Origin: Candidatus Gastranaerophilales bacterium
GTDB lineage: Bacteria > Cyanobacteriota > Vampirovibrionia > Gastranaerophilales > Gastranaerophilaceae
Assembly: GCA_028693235.1 (NCBI GenBank)
Contig: JAQUVW010000001.1
Coordinates: 346,616-410,615, forward strand
Length of the DNA: 64,000 bases
Direction of reading: 5' to 3'
Both the position numbers and the translations under genes were made by a program. Under the pieces are notes generated by a model. The model was not told where the DNA came from. It made no database searches and saw nothing but the letters and a program-made list of their open reading frames with translations. Below, in pieces: positions 8,101 through 17,042 of this stretch (the stretch's first letter is position 1; every line of letters starts with the position of its first letter).

Positions 8101-8604
8101 CTAAGCAAGTTCCTTTATCTTTTTTTGAAGCTTCTTTTTTGCTTCTGACTTAGAATCAGCAATAAGAGATTCTAGTTCAGTTTTGTCTGTTATTGTTTCA
8201 AAGAAGGCAATTTGTTCTTTGTTCGTCAACTCAGAATAAGCCTTGTCGCCGTCTTCTGTTCCTGAACCTGATTGAGCTTTTTTGTTATTTGGGTGGTTAG
8301 CACAAATTGTTTCATCACAGATAGTACAATCTTCTTGACAGTCTTCGGCTGCAGCAATGATTTGTAATTTTTCTTCATCTGTTAAGTCTTCATCACCTTT
8401 AAATACAAGAGCTATAACCTTTTTAGATGTAAGAGGGGGAGAGGGCTGTCGGTTATCCTCTCCTGAAGACTCAACTAAAGTTTTTGCTTCAATTAAGCCC
8501 GCCTCTAATAAATCTTTGGTATCTTTTTCATCAGGTGATATGCTATCACCGACTTCAAAATATTTGTGGTTATATCTGATAGGAGTTTTTACAATAAAAT
8601 CCAT
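8101..8604 (-). CDS. Mu gp35/FluMu-type small head protein
   Basis: A 167-residue protein when started at the ATG 8604, which follows AGGAGG; a further upstream in-frame start has no comparable RBS. The N-terminus (MDFIVKTPIRYNHKYFEVGD) resembles the small N-terminal domain of FluMu gp35/HI1506-type proteins. The middle has four Cys in a CQEDCTICDETIC cluster, then an acidic helix. It sits between capsid and gp36-like genes as in Mu-like phages. Function unknown; the Cys cluster may bind metal. Confidence 0.72.
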   Translation of the reverse strand: MDFIVKTPIRYNHKYFEVGDSISPDEKDTKDLLEAGLIEAKTLVESSGEDNRQPSPPLTSKKVIALVFKGDEDLTDEEKLQIIAAAEDCQEDCTICDETICANHPNNKKAQSGSGTEDGDKAYSELTNKEQIAFFETITDKTELESLIADSKSEAKKKLQKKIKELA

Positions 8605-8612
8605 TATTCCTC

Positions 8613-9533
8613 CTAAATTACATCCATCATAATTGCGCCGCAATCTGGAGCAAGTATTAGGTCTTTATTCTGTTCTACAACCTTGATAATGTGAGAACCT
8701 TTAATTCCTCTATCATTATCGAAGTACGTTAGAACCCTACGCGTTTCATATTCAGCTGTGACACCAAATGTTAAACCATAATCAACATCAGCTATTGGGT
8801 TTTGGTAATACAATGAAATATGATTACCCCAAACTCCGTTATAAACAGGAGTTTGTCCTTTTTTCGCTGTATTTACAACTGATTGACCGACTAAAATATC
8901 TTCTAGTTCCAAGAATTCTATCAAGAATGCCAAAGGAACTTTTCCTTTATCACCTGAATTTTTGTTATAAGCTTGAACAATTTCAGGATGTTGTCTTAAT
9001 ACCGATAGAACTTTTCTGTTCATAACAGCGTGGGTTGGTTTCATAAAACAAGCATTTGAAGCTTCTTCAAACATTGAAATTGGTGAAGATAAATTGTTAG
9101 ATATTTTATCTGAACTAGACAAAGTTTCTTTGTGCCCATAGTTATCAGGGTTCTGGATTACACTTGCAACTCTTTTTTCACGAGCTAAAGCAACTAAATC
9201 CGTTGTAAATATTGTGTTTTTTGCAATTGGGTCAGCTGCATTTGCTTTTTGAGCTGCTTCTACATCTGCTGCAGGTACACAGTCTTTTAAACCATGGTCT
9301 TCTACTGAAGCATCTTTAATTTCTGATTTTAATTCAACTTCGTTAGCTTGTCCTTTTCTACCAATAGTTGTGTCTGGTACTGTGAACATTTGAGCCTTCG
9401 GGTAGAAATTATACTTAAACGATTCAGTCTTTACAGGCACTCTTTTTAATACTTTGTCAGCAATTAATCCTTGATTGGTATATGCCAAAGAAATTGCCGT
9501 TAATTGTGGGTTTATTTCTAATGCGTGTTCCAT
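8613..9533 (-). CDS. Phage major capsid protein
   Basis: A 306-residue capsid protein of the HK97-like group found in many Mu-like and related prophages. Recognisable parts: ISLAYTNQGLIADKVLKRVP at the N-terminus, LVALAREKRVASVIQNPDNY, and a C-terminal YEPRR-like segment (EYETRRVLTYFDNDRGIKGS). It follows the protease/scaffold and cement genes. RBS AAGGAAGG precedes ATG 9533. It is not a close match to Mu gpT, so the head may belong to another branch. Confidence 0.88.
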   Translation of the reverse strand: MEHALEINPQLTAISLAYTNQGLIADKVLKRVPVKTESFKYNFYPKAQMFTVPDTTIGRKGQANEVELKSEIKDASVEDHGLKDCVPAADVEAAQKANAADPIAKNTIFTTDLVALAREKRVASVIQNPDNYGHKETLSSSDKISNNLSSPISMFEEASNACFMKPTHAVMNRKVLSVLRQHPEIVQAYNKNSGDKGKVPLAFLIEFLELEDILVGQSVVNTAKKGQTPVYNGVWGNHISLYYQNPIADVDYGLTFGVTAEYETRRVLTYFDNDRGIKGSHIIKVVEQNKDLILAPDCGAIMMDVI

Positions 9534-9546
9534 ATTTTGTCCTTCC

Positions 9547-9966
9547 TTATTTCAATATCGCAGCAGAAATGTCACCAGATACTGCGTTGTATTTAGAGTA
9601 ACCAATAGTGTTTTTTGCAAGGTCTTTAATTCTTGCTTTAATTTCAGTTAAAACTTCAACCGAATTGATAGATGTAACCGTTGAAATTGCATCTAAAACC
9701 GTAAAATCAATCTTTGCAGTGACTGCCTTGCCGTTAGAATCGCAAGTGAGCATATCTCCACGGGCAACAGTTCCGCCGAATTCAATATCTTTTTCACCAA
9801 GAGCGAATACATCTACTGTTTGACCAGCTTTTACATCCAAGCTGTCCGTAACACCAGCTAAATTATCAAATGGTGATGTTGCAATGACGACTTTGTTGTC
9901 ATCAGAAAATTTTACAATTCTGTTTGCAGGAATATCAGCACCTGCAATATATGATTTTATTGTCAT
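9547..9966 (-). CDS. Capsid cement/decoration protein (DUF2190-like)
   Basis: A 139-residue protein with the cement-protein pattern: VKFSDDNKVVIATSPFDNLA, GVTDSLDVKAGQTVDVFALG, and ARGDMLTCDSNGKAV. Such proteins decorate and stabilise the capsid surface. It lies between protease and capsid genes, the common place. Start ATG 9966 has AAAGG and overlaps the stop of the protease gene. Confidence 0.85.
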   Translation of the reverse strand: MTIKSYIAGADIPANRIVKFSDDNKVVIATSPFDNLAGVTDSLDVKAGQTVDVFALGEKDIEFGGTVARGDMLTCDSNGKAVTAKIDFTVLDAISTVTSINSVEVLTEIKARIKDLAKNTIGYSKYNAVSGDISAAILK

Positions 9967-11063
9967 TAGTTTTTACCTTTCTTTAATGCGTTGTAAGCTG
10001 TTAGAGTATCAACTTCGATACCTTTTTTAGCTTGTTCAGCTTGATAAGCTACGATTTGGTTGGCAGCAGCTTTTGGATCAGAGAAATCGATTGTGCTATC
10101 ATCTTGACCTTTGCCTTCTGGAAGTTCAGAAAAATCAATCTGCTTAAGTCCACCGATGAACTCTTTGAAACGAGCGACTGGCGACTTTTCATCGCCTTCA
10201 GCAAAATCAAAAGTTTCACAGCCACTAAGGACTTCCATAAAATCTACGACATCACTTTTTTGTGCCGGAGTAATTTGTCCTTCTGAAACTGCTTTTTCAG
10301 AGAATGATTCAAACTCTTGTCTTTTTTGTTGAGCTTCCATTGCTTTTAATTTTTGTTTTAAATTTTCGTTTTCAGATTTAGTAAGAATCATTTCCTCACT
10401 AAAATCTTCTGTTTTAGCCGCGTGTGCAGCTTGTTTAGGGTCAGTTGTTGTCAACTCTAACTCCTTTCCTTTATTAATAAGTTCTTCACAATAACTACTA
10501 ATCTCTTGTGGTGATTTGTTTTCAACTTGTTTTAAAGTTTCAATATTCCAAGTACTAATGATTTTATCTGCAGTTTCTATGTCGTATTTCTCAATCAAAT
10601 GATCGCGTAAATTTTGAATAATACGAGCCAAAGTATCAAATTTGTAGTCTTCTAAGTCAGAAAATTCATAAGTCTGAACTTGTAAATCTTCAGAAAATAC
10701 ATATTCAGGCATACCTTTAACTCTAGGTGGTACAGCTCCTAGGAAACCAACGTGACGAAGTTGTAAGTCTTCGGTTAAACTTACAGAACGGTTTTTGTAT
10801 CTACCTTTATTTACCCATTCCGCAAAATCTTCGCAGACATCTTTATATTTTGCGTAAAGCTTTCCACCATCGGCTTTCAATTTATCAACCCAGCCATAAG
10901 CAGGACTGTTATTTTTTGGATGCCCAATAACAATTGGAGCATTTGTGTTTTCACCATCATTAAAGTTATTGGCGATTGTTTTTATGTCTTCGTTTGTGTA
11001 TTCAATCTCATTGCCATCAGCTTGTTTATATTTACCAGCTCTAAAAATTTCACACCAACTCAT
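9966..11063 (-). CDS. Mu-like head maturation protease with C-terminal scaffold domain (gpI/Z)
   Basis: A 365-residue protein. Residues 1-130 match the Mu I protease family (TNEDIKTIANNF, NAPIVIGHPKNNSPAYGWVD with its conserved GHP, NRSVSL, HVGFLGAVPPRVKG). Residues about 215-260 form a charged coiled coil and the C-terminal part is a helical scaffold-like region. In Mu the C-terminal part of I is also made separately as scaffold Z; an internal ATG with an adjacent GAGGA exists near residue 225 but is too close to be convincing. First gene of the minus-strand virion operon; RBS AAAGG, ATG 11063. Confidence 0.9.
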   Translation of the reverse strand: MSWCEIFRAGKYKQADGNEIEYTNEDIKTIANNFNDGENTNAPIVIGHPKNNSPAYGWVDKLKADGGKLYAKYKDVCEDFAEWVNKGRYKNRSVSLTEDLQLRHVGFLGAVPPRVKGMPEYVFSEDLQVQTYEFSDLEDYKFDTLARIIQNLRDHLIEKYDIETADKIISTWNIETLKQVENKSPQEISSYCEELINKGKELELTTTDPKQAAHAAKTEDFSEEMILTKSENENLKQKLKAMEAQQKRQEFESFSEKAVSEGQITPAQKSDVVDFMEVLSGCETFDFAEGDEKSPVARFKEFIGGLKQIDFSELPEGKGQDDSTIDFSDPKAAANQIVAYQAEQAKKGIEVDTLTAYNALKKGKN

Positions 11064-11336
11064 TATTTATACCTTTCATTTGTTTTGTGGAGTTAGAGGG
11101 AGTTTCCTCCCTCTAGATAATCTAGGAATCAAACTATATTGTTACTTTAATGGATTTTGAAATTTAAAAATAATGCATTTTTCAAAACTTTTTGCAACAC
11201 AAATTTCAATGCATTTTTCAACGCAGATTTCAATGCATTTTTCAACGCTCGCAGCGTTGAAATTTGCAGTACAAAAGGAACGCAAATAATAATAAAGTTT
11301 AAAAGAAATAAATAACAATTATAGAAAGGATTTTTA
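11064..11336. promoter_or_regulatory. Divergent late control region rich in palindromes and repeats
   Basis: 273 non-coding bases between the minus-strand virion operon and the plus-strand packaging operon. It holds three perfect inverted repeats: TAGAGGGAG/CTCCCTCTA (11094-11115), CTAGAT-A-ATCTAG (11113-11125) and TTTCAACGCT/AGCGTTGAAA (11240-11262). A directly repeated ATGCATTTTTCAA motif occurs near 11173, 11208 and 11232. Both late promoters should be here, and the dyads are candidate sites for the Mor/C-type activator; this role is inferred. I cannot assign -35/-10 boxes with confidence. Confidence 0.6.
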
Positions 11337-11621
11337 ATGTCTGAAATACAAGGGCTGTTAGAGTTAGTCAAGCCATGGGGTGCTGGAGCTTTACTCTTTG
11401 CGTGTTTTTTCCTCTACCACAAATCTACAACAGAGCATCTAAAAAGCATTATAGATGGAAACTTTAAAGTACTAAATGGGATGTTGGAAAACAACATATA
11501 TCACACAGCCCTTCTTCAGGAGATTAAAGACCTAATTGTAAATAATACATGGTGTCCGTATGCAAAACATTTTTTAAATAAGGAGCAAGCAAATGGTAAA
11601 TCCAATAATAATGCAAATTAA
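11337..11621 (+). CDS. Small membrane protein, holin-like candidate
   Basis: A 94-residue protein with one transmembrane segment near residues 13-28 (WGAGALLFACFFLYH), followed by a charged helix (KSTTEHLKSIIDGNFK). The arrangement of a short N-terminus, one membrane helix and a charged tail resembles BhlA/UviB-type holin-like proteins. It is the first gene of the packaging operon; RBS GAAAGGA lies before ATG 11337. No endolysin is in the window, so lysis function is only a possibility. Confidence 0.6.
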   Translation: MSEIQGLLELVKPWGAGALLFACFFLYHKSTTEHLKSIIDGNFKVLNGMLENNIYHTALLQEIKDLIVNNTWCPYAKHFLNKEQANGKSNNNAN

Positions 11622-11847
11622 GATGCAATTAGAAACAGTAAAAAAAGCCTATAAAGAAGACGAACTAAAGCTTATTAGAGCACTCAATGAGCTTTCTGAT
11701 TATGTAAATCCTTTCTTTGGTGATGATTTGGATTTATTAAAAGCTGATGAAATTGAGCAAGTCGGTGACGAAATAAAAGCTTTAAAAGAAAAATTAGTTA
11801 AAAACCAAATATTGATTAAAAGGTTAAAAACAGAATTAGGAGAGTAA
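11593..11847 (+). CDS. Small coiled-coil phage protein
   Basis: An 84-residue, mostly helical protein with a heptad-like C-terminal half (EIEQVGDEIKALKEKLVKNQ). Its ATG at 11593 follows AAGGAG and overlaps the end of the membrane-protein gene by 29 bases; the stop is two bases before the small terminase start. The overlapping pair could be lysis related (holin plus partner), but I recognise no family. Confidence 0.7.
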   Translation: MVNPIIMQIKMQLETVKKAYKEDELKLIRALNELSDYVNPFFGDDLDLLKADEIEQVGDEIKALKEKLVKNQILIKRLKTELGE

Positions 11848-11848
11848 T

Positions 11849-12274
11849 ATGGCGAAAAAAGAACAATATTACGTCCTTGCTGAAAAATATTATGTTGAAG
11901 AACAAATCCCAGTAACAGGCATTGCCAAAAAGCTAAACATAACTGAAAAGACACTTCATAACTGGAGAAAAGAAGGAGAATGGGACGACAAAAGAACAAA
12001 GTTCTTGCGTTCTCAATGTAATTGTTATTCATCCTTGTATGAATTGTTAAACAAACTGATTGCTAAGGTTACAGAAAGCATTGCTAATGACGAAAAGATT
12101 GATGGTTCGACTCTTTATTTTATAAAAACATTAATGGATAAACTACCAAAGTTGAAAAAGTTTGAAAATGATTTAATCTTAGACAAGCTCGAAACTTCAT
12201 CAACAGAAGAGTCAAACGAAGATATTGCTACAAAAGTTGCAGAACTTGTTGACAAAAGACTTATGGGTGGATAA
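11849..12274 (+). CDS. Terminase small subunit (DUF1804, Mu gp27-like)
   Basis: A 141-residue protein with an N-terminal helix-turn-helix (VTGIAKKLNITEKTLHNWRK) followed by a helical region (LNKLIAKVTESIANDEKIDG), the DUF1804 pattern. It would bind phage DNA and recruit the large terminase. RBS AGGAGAG; the stop overlaps the large terminase start in TAATG. Confidence 0.87.
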   Translation: MAKKEQYYVLAEKYYVEEQIPVTGIAKKLNITEKTLHNWRKEGEWDDKRTKFLRSQCNCYSSLYELLNKLIAKVTESIANDEKIDGSTLYFIKTLMDKLPKLKKFENDLILDKLETSSTEESNEDIATKVAELVDKRLMGG

Positions 12275-13731
12275 TGCAAGCTAAAAGAAAAAAAAATGAA
12301 AATTTGCCTGTTGATAGTCTTGAAGAATTAAAAGATTTCTGGCTTCCCTATCAAAAAAGATGGCTATTGGATGATAGTCTTATTAAATTTGTCGAGAAAG
12401 GACGTCGTGAAGGTTTTACCTATGTTCAAGCCTATGAAGATGTCAGAGATTGTGTTCAAAAAAGATATTTTAGAAAAGGTCGTCCTCTTAGCGTTTGGTT
12501 CACTTCCGCTGACTTAACTGCAGCAAAAGAGTATATTCGATATTGCCAAGAACACGCCGAATTATTTAATGAAGTAGCAAAAGAACTTGGCGAAATTATT
12601 ATTGATGAAAAGAAAGATATTAAAGCTCTTTGTCTAGAGTTTAAAAATGGCGCAAGAATTTATGCGTTATCTTCAAATCCTACACAGTTTCGTTCAAAAG
12701 GTGGTAAAGTTGTCATTGATGAATTTGCATTCCATGATAACCCTCAAGAACTTTGGAAAGCTGCCTTTGCTGCTGCTAAAATCTGGGGATATCCTATTAG
12801 GGTTATTTCAACTCATAAAGGTATGCAATCCTTATTTTATAGGCTTATTGAAAAAATCAAAAAAGGTGCTTTAAAATATTCACTTCACACTGTGCCTATA
12901 CAATTAGCCGTTGCTGAAGGATTAGCAGATAAAATCATTGGACGTAAACTAACTGACGAAGAACGTCAAGCTTGGCTTGATGAATTACGAGAAGATGCAG
13001 GAGATGAGGCTACTTGGTTAGAAGAATTTTGTTGTATTCCTGTTGATGAATCTACAGCATTTTTGACATATGAATTAATTGAAAGTTGTATGAGTGATGA
13101 TGTTTTATTGCCGTTAGACGAAATAAACAGCGAATACTATGTAGGACAAGACGTTGCTCGTAAAAAAGATTTATCCGTAATAGCGGGCGGTGAACGTCCC
13201 GCTGATGTCTTATACGTACGACAACTTGTAATAATGGAAAAATTAAAATTTAGAACTCAAAAAGAAATTTTATATAAACACTTGAGTCATAAAACTTTCA
13301 GAAGAGCCAATATTGACGCTACTGGCTTAGGAATGAACTTGGCAGAAGATGCCCAGATAGATTATGGTAAAACAAAAGTTGAAGACATTTCTTTTACAAA
13401 CTCATTGAAAGAAGAACTTGCCTTTAATGTACTAAGAGCTTTTCAAGATAAAGCTATCAGAATTCCTAATGATTCTGCTTTAAAATCAGATTTACATTCT
13501 ATTAAAAAATTAATTACGGCATCAGGTCACATAAGGTTTGATGCCGATAAATCGGAAACTGACGGTCACGGTGATAGATTTTGGGCTATTGCACTATTAC
13601 TTAATGCTGCCGTGACAAAATCAGGTGGTAAATTAACCGTAAAATCGGCTTCACCAAGAAGAAATAAAAATCAAAAACTAGAATTTGATTACCAACCATT
13701 CAGAAGTCAATTTAAGAGGGGTATTTTTTAA
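12274..13731 (+). CDS. Terminase large subunit (Mu gp28-like)
   Basis: A 485-residue packaging ATPase/nuclease. The N-terminal ATPase has a Walker A-like KGRREGFT (residues 42-49), the FTSADLTAAKEYI segment, a coupling-type SSNPTQFRSKGG and Walker B VVIDEFAF (about 146-153). The C-terminal nuclease shows acidic centres in YVGQDVARKKDLSVI, NIDATGLGMN and DGHGDRFWAIALLL. It pumps phage DNA into heads with the portal; Mu-type phages package headful DNA including host flanks. TAATG overlap with the small subunit gene. Confidence 0.93.
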   Translation: MQAKRKKNENLPVDSLEELKDFWLPYQKRWLLDDSLIKFVEKGRREGFTYVQAYEDVRDCVQKRYFRKGRPLSVWFTSADLTAAKEYIRYCQEHAELFNEVAKELGEIIIDEKKDIKALCLEFKNGARIYALSSNPTQFRSKGGKVVIDEFAFHDNPQELWKAAFAAAKIWGYPIRVISTHKGMQSLFYRLIEKIKKGALKYSLHTVPIQLAVAEGLADKIIGRKLTDEERQAWLDELREDAGDEATWLEEFCCIPVDESTAFLTYELIESCMSDDVLLPLDEINSEYYVGQDVARKKDLSVIAGGERPADVLYVRQLVIMEKLKFRTQKEILYKHLSHKTFRRANIDATGLGMNLAEDAQIDYGKTKVEDISFTNSLKEELAFNVLRAFQDKAIRIPNDSALKSDLHSIKKLITASGHIRFDADKSETDGHGDRFWAIALLLNAAVTKSGGKLTVKSASPRRNKNQKLEFDYQPFRSQFKRGIF

Positions 13732-13777
13732 AATCCGATAAATGATACCTAACTGGCACATTAAATTAAAATTAAAG

Positions 13778-13800
13778 CGATTTAAAGCGTTTTTAAATCG
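13778..13800. repeat. Inverted repeat between terminase and portal genes
   Basis: CGATTTAAA-GCGTT-TTTAAATCG, nine-base perfect arms, in a 125-base gap with no gene. One of several related ATTTAAAG-containing dyads in the prophage gaps; no T-run follows, so it is not an obvious terminator. Confidence 0.65.
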
Positions 13801-13856
13801 GGTTTCAAATAATATCAGACAGTTGAATTTTAACAAAATAAATTTTTGAGGTAAAA

Positions 13857-15329
13857 ATGAATTTTTTAAACAAATTTAAAAAAGAAAAAACTGAAAAATT
13901 TTCAGTTATGAAAAAAAAGCAAATAAACAAATCTTACTATGACGAAATAGTAAAAATTGAAAATGTAGAAGGAATGTATCAGACTTTAAACAAGCTGGCA
14001 AATCCTGATGAAGTGTTAAAAAAGACTGGTAAAGGTATCGCTTGTTTAAGAAATATAGAAAACGCAGGGGATGTTGCGACCTGTGTTGATTCAAGAAAAG
14101 CTGGCGTTCAGTCTTTAAGTTGGAGACTAAAATATAATGATGATGAAAAATACAAAGAATTTTATGATAATCTTTTTGACAAAATAGACGTTCATACTCT
14201 TATATCAGACATCTTAAACGCTCCATTATATGGCTATCAACCTATTGAAGTGGCTTGGAAGTTGGATGAAGAAGGTTATGTTGTTCCTAAAAAAATAACA
14301 GCAATGCCTCAAGAATGGTTCTTTTTTAATAGCGAAAGACAGCTATGCTTTAGGCAAAAGGGTTACCCTAACGGTAGAGTTATCTTAGAAGATGAAAAGA
14401 AAATGCTTTGTCCTAAGCATAAACCTTCATTTATGAACCCTTATGGCATTTCTATATTAAGCAGATGTTTCTGGGACGTAGCATTTATCAAAGGTGGTAT
14501 TGAGTTTTGGGTTCGTTTTATGGAAAAATACGGAATGCCATTCTTAATAGGGAAACATCCTGAAAAAGCATCTGAAGATGAGAAAACAGACCTTCTTAAT
14601 ATGCTTGTTCAAATGGTGCAAGATGCTGTTTCCGTTATACCAGAAGACTCCTCTTTGGAAATAAAAGAAGCTGCTGAAAAATCCGCAAGTGCTGATATAT
14701 ATGAAAAGTTTATTTCTTTATGTCAAAAGAATATTCATAAAAATATTTTAGGACAAACGCTCACAACTGATGTTGGAACGGTTGGCAGTTTGGCAGCAGG
14801 AAAAGTTCACGCTGATGTTAGAGATGATATTGTTCAATCCGATGTAAAACTTGTTATTGATACGATAAACAAGCTTTTAAAATGGATTCACGAACTTAAT
14901 TTTAGCGATGGTTTAGCTCCAAAAATTGAAATATACGAAGAAGAAGATTCAATAAAAAAAGATGTTGCTGAACGTGATGAAATCCTTGCAAAACAAGGTG
15001 TTAAGTTTACAAAAAATTATTATATTAAAACATACGGCTTCGATGAAGAAGATATTTTGATTTCTGAATCTGAAAAGAAAACGGAAGATTTTTCTGATTT
15101 TGAAAAAATAGATGATTTAACAACTAATTTAACGAATACCGATTTATCCAATATCTTGGATAAAGACATAAAAAAAATAGTTGAAGAATTTTCACAAGTC
15201 CCCGATCAAGATAAAGCTTTAGAACAATTAGCTGAAATCTATCCCGATTTAGAGTTCCCTGAACTAGAAGAAACTCTTACTAAAAGTATTTTTGTAGCTG
15301 ATTTACTTGGAAGAATATCAAATGACTAA
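13857..15329 (+). CDS. Phage portal protein (Mu gp29-like, DUF935)
   Basis: A 490-residue portal protein of the DUF935 family. Diagnostic stretches are VDSRKAGVQSLSWRLKY, LNAPLYGYQPIEVAWKL, PYGISILSRCFWDVAFIKGG, FMEKYGMPFLIGKHP and ILGQTLTTDVGTVGSLAAGK. It forms the dodecameric DNA gate of the head and docks terminase. RBS GAGGT precedes ATG 13857. The 3' end overlaps the MuF gene start by eight bases. Confidence 0.94.
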   Translation: MNFLNKFKKEKTEKFSVMKKKQINKSYYDEIVKIENVEGMYQTLNKLANPDEVLKKTGKGIACLRNIENAGDVATCVDSRKAGVQSLSWRLKYNDDEKYKEFYDNLFDKIDVHTLISDILNAPLYGYQPIEVAWKLDEEGYVVPKKITAMPQEWFFFNSERQLCFRQKGYPNGRVILEDEKKMLCPKHKPSFMNPYGISILSRCFWDVAFIKGGIEFWVRFMEKYGMPFLIGKHPEKASEDEKTDLLNMLVQMVQDAVSVIPEDSSLEIKEAAEKSASADIYEKFISLCQKNIHKNILGQTLTTDVGTVGSLAAGKVHADVRDDIVQSDVKLVIDTINKLLKWIHELNFSDGLAPKIEIYEEEDSIKKDVAERDEILAKQGVKFTKNYYIKTYGFDEEDILISESEKKTEDFSDFEKIDDLTTNLTNTDLSNILDKDIKKIVEEFSQVPDQDKALEQLAEIYPDLEFPELEETLTKSIFVADLLGRISND

Positions 15330-16662
15330 GGCAAAACAAGATATTGACGTAAAACAAATGTTTGATTTGCCTCCTGAGAAGGCAATATCATACTTGCAAA
15401 ATAAAGGCTATAAAATCACAAATGATTGGCGAGAACTATGGGAAGATGCACACGCCAAATCCTTTACTATTGCCAAAATGACTAAATTACAAATGTTAAA
15501 AGACACAAAAAACACTCTTGAAACTGCATTAAAAGAGGGATGGGGCGAAGCTCAAACAAAACGTGAATTAAAGAATATGTTCAAATCAAAAGGTTGGTGG
15601 GGCAAAAAGACAATAATTGATGAGAATGGCGAAGAAAAAGAAATTCAACTCGGTTCAAATTATCGTGTTAATACTATTTACCGCCAAAATATACAAAGTG
15701 CTTTTAATGCAGGTCGATATTTAGAACAATTGGAAGATGTTGATTTTGCACCATATTTTCAATATGAAGCAATACTTGACGAACGCACACGCCCAGAGCA
15801 TAGAGCCTTAAACGATAAAGTTTTTAGATATGATGATCCAATTTGGGCATACATATATCCACCTAATGGCTGGGGTTGCCGTTGTATTGTTAGAAATTTA
15901 ACAGAAGATGAAGTGAAAAATAAAGGTCTAAAAGTCGAAAAATCCGATGGTAAACTATCCTTCAAAGAAGTGATTATCAACAAAGATACTGGAGATACAA
16001 AACCTGTTGCTGTTTTCAAAACAGAGGATATGTCAGGTCGAATCTTAAACTTTCAAACTGATGCTGGGTGGTCTTCTAATGTAGGTAAAGCAGCTTGGAA
16101 TATCGATGTTCTTGCCTATAATTCCATTAAAGATATGCCTCAGAATATAAAAGACAAGTTTATTTCTGAGATGGCTCAAAATATCCATTCTCAAAAAGTT
16201 TATACTAATTTCATTGATAAAATTTTGAAAAACGGGTTAAAAACTCAAGGTATTGAAAAGACTGTAACTTGGCTACAACCAAATGTTTTAGATGCTTTAA
16301 ACGAGCAAAAAATAACACCGAAAACTCCTGTTGTTGTAATGCAAGATGACAGGGTTGGACACATTGTTGGTGATGTAAAAGTTGCTAAACAAAAGATATC
16401 CGAAAATCAACTATATACAATATATGACATTATAAACAATCCTGATGAAATATATTTAGATAAAACAAATGAAAAAAATATGTCACTTCTGTTTGTTAGA
16501 ACTTTAAATCCCGAAGAAATAACAGACAAACGAGATTGTATAAAAGTTGCTGTAAAACTCAATAAAACAAACAAAAAAGAGCCTGTAAATTACATAGCAA
16601 CGGCAGGAAGAGTTAATCATATGGCTTTAACTAAAGATAAAAACTACAAAAAAATAGAGTAA
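15322..16662 (+). CDS. MuF head morphogenesis protein with C-terminal toxin-like nuclease domain
   Basis: 446 residues from ATG 15322 (GGAAG upstream, overlapping the portal stop). Residues about 115-195 form the MuF domain (YRQNIQSAFNAGRY, ILDERTRPEHRALND, PPNGWGCRCIVRNL). Residues about 315-432 are extra relative to a minimal MuF protein and look like the PBECR barnase/EndoU/colicin-like nuclease group of phage polymorphic toxins: VVMQDDRVGHIVGDVK, YDIINNPDEIYLDK, CIKVAVKLN, YIATAGRVNH. MuF proteins are carried in the head and may be ejected with DNA, so the domain could be delivered to the new host. No immunity gene is evident next to it. Confidence 0.87.
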   Translation: MTKAKQDIDVKQMFDLPPEKAISYLQNKGYKITNDWRELWEDAHAKSFTIAKMTKLQMLKDTKNTLETALKEGWGEAQTKRELKNMFKSKGWWGKKTIIDENGEEKEIQLGSNYRVNTIYRQNIQSAFNAGRYLEQLEDVDFAPYFQYEAILDERTRPEHRALNDKVFRYDDPIWAYIYPPNGWGCRCIVRNLTEDEVKNKGLKVEKSDGKLSFKEVIINKDTGDTKPVAVFKTEDMSGRILNFQTDAGWSSNVGKAAWNIDVLAYNSIKDMPQNIKDKFISEMAQNIHSQKVYTNFIDKILKNGLKTQGIEKTVTWLQPNVLDALNEQKITPKTPVVVMQDDRVGHIVGDVKVAKQKISENQLYTIYDIINNPDEIYLDKTNEKNMSLLFVRTLNPEEITDKRDCIKVAVKLNKTNKKEPVNYIATAGRVNHMALTKDKNYKKIE

Positions 16663-17042
16663 CTATCGGAGGGACGCCCTTTGTCCCCTCATCGGCGACT
16701 ATGCACCTGCGTGGCAATAGCGATTTTCCATGCGTCGAATAATTACTCTATCTGATACATTATAACAATTTTAAAATAGCTTTTAAACCCTACAAATAGG
16801 TAGTTTTAATAAAACTAAATAAACACAAAAAAGAGCCAGTACAATACAACTATCTGCAAATAGCAGTATTGTCAGAGCAAATACTCTAACTATTATACTC
16901 TCAACTTATCTCTTAATATCCAAGTTGCTGACTCGTATTCGATTATACAGTAAAAGAAAGCGGATTGCGAGCAGAGGCTGAAAGGCTTGCGAGGAGCAAG
17001 ACTGAAACGCCGTTTACTGCGAGCAACCAAGAAAGGATGAAC
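16663..17042 (+). other. 380-base gap with two GC-richer, foldable segments
   Basis: No convincing gene. Segment 16666-16740 is much richer in G+C than its surroundings and can pair GAGGGAC with GTCCCCTC (one bulge) and GCGTGG with CCATGC (16709-16714 with 16728-16733). Segment 16948-17019 is closed by CAGTAAA/TTTACTG, contains CTTGC/GCAAG (16986-17000) and repeats TTGCGAG twice. Between them is AT-rich DNA with TTTTAAA runs. The second segment is just upstream of the methylase and could also be read as its N-terminus from a TTG at 16965. A structured leader or small RNA is possible, unproven. Confidence 0.45.

Noticed and set aside
11063-11063. Separate scaffold protein Z from an internal start in the protease gene
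   Set aside because: The internal ATG near residue 225 has GAGGA too close to the start to be convincing.
11147-11371. Minus-strand open frame rich in KNAL repeats
   Set aside because: It is produced by the ATGCATTTTTCAA repeats, overlaps the start of a well-supported plus-strand gene, and has no RBS.
16965-17042. 26-codon N-terminal extension of the methylase from TTG 16965
   Set aside because: The added residues fall in a foldable GC-rich segment, have no family support, and ATG 17043 has a good RBS. Not fully excluded.
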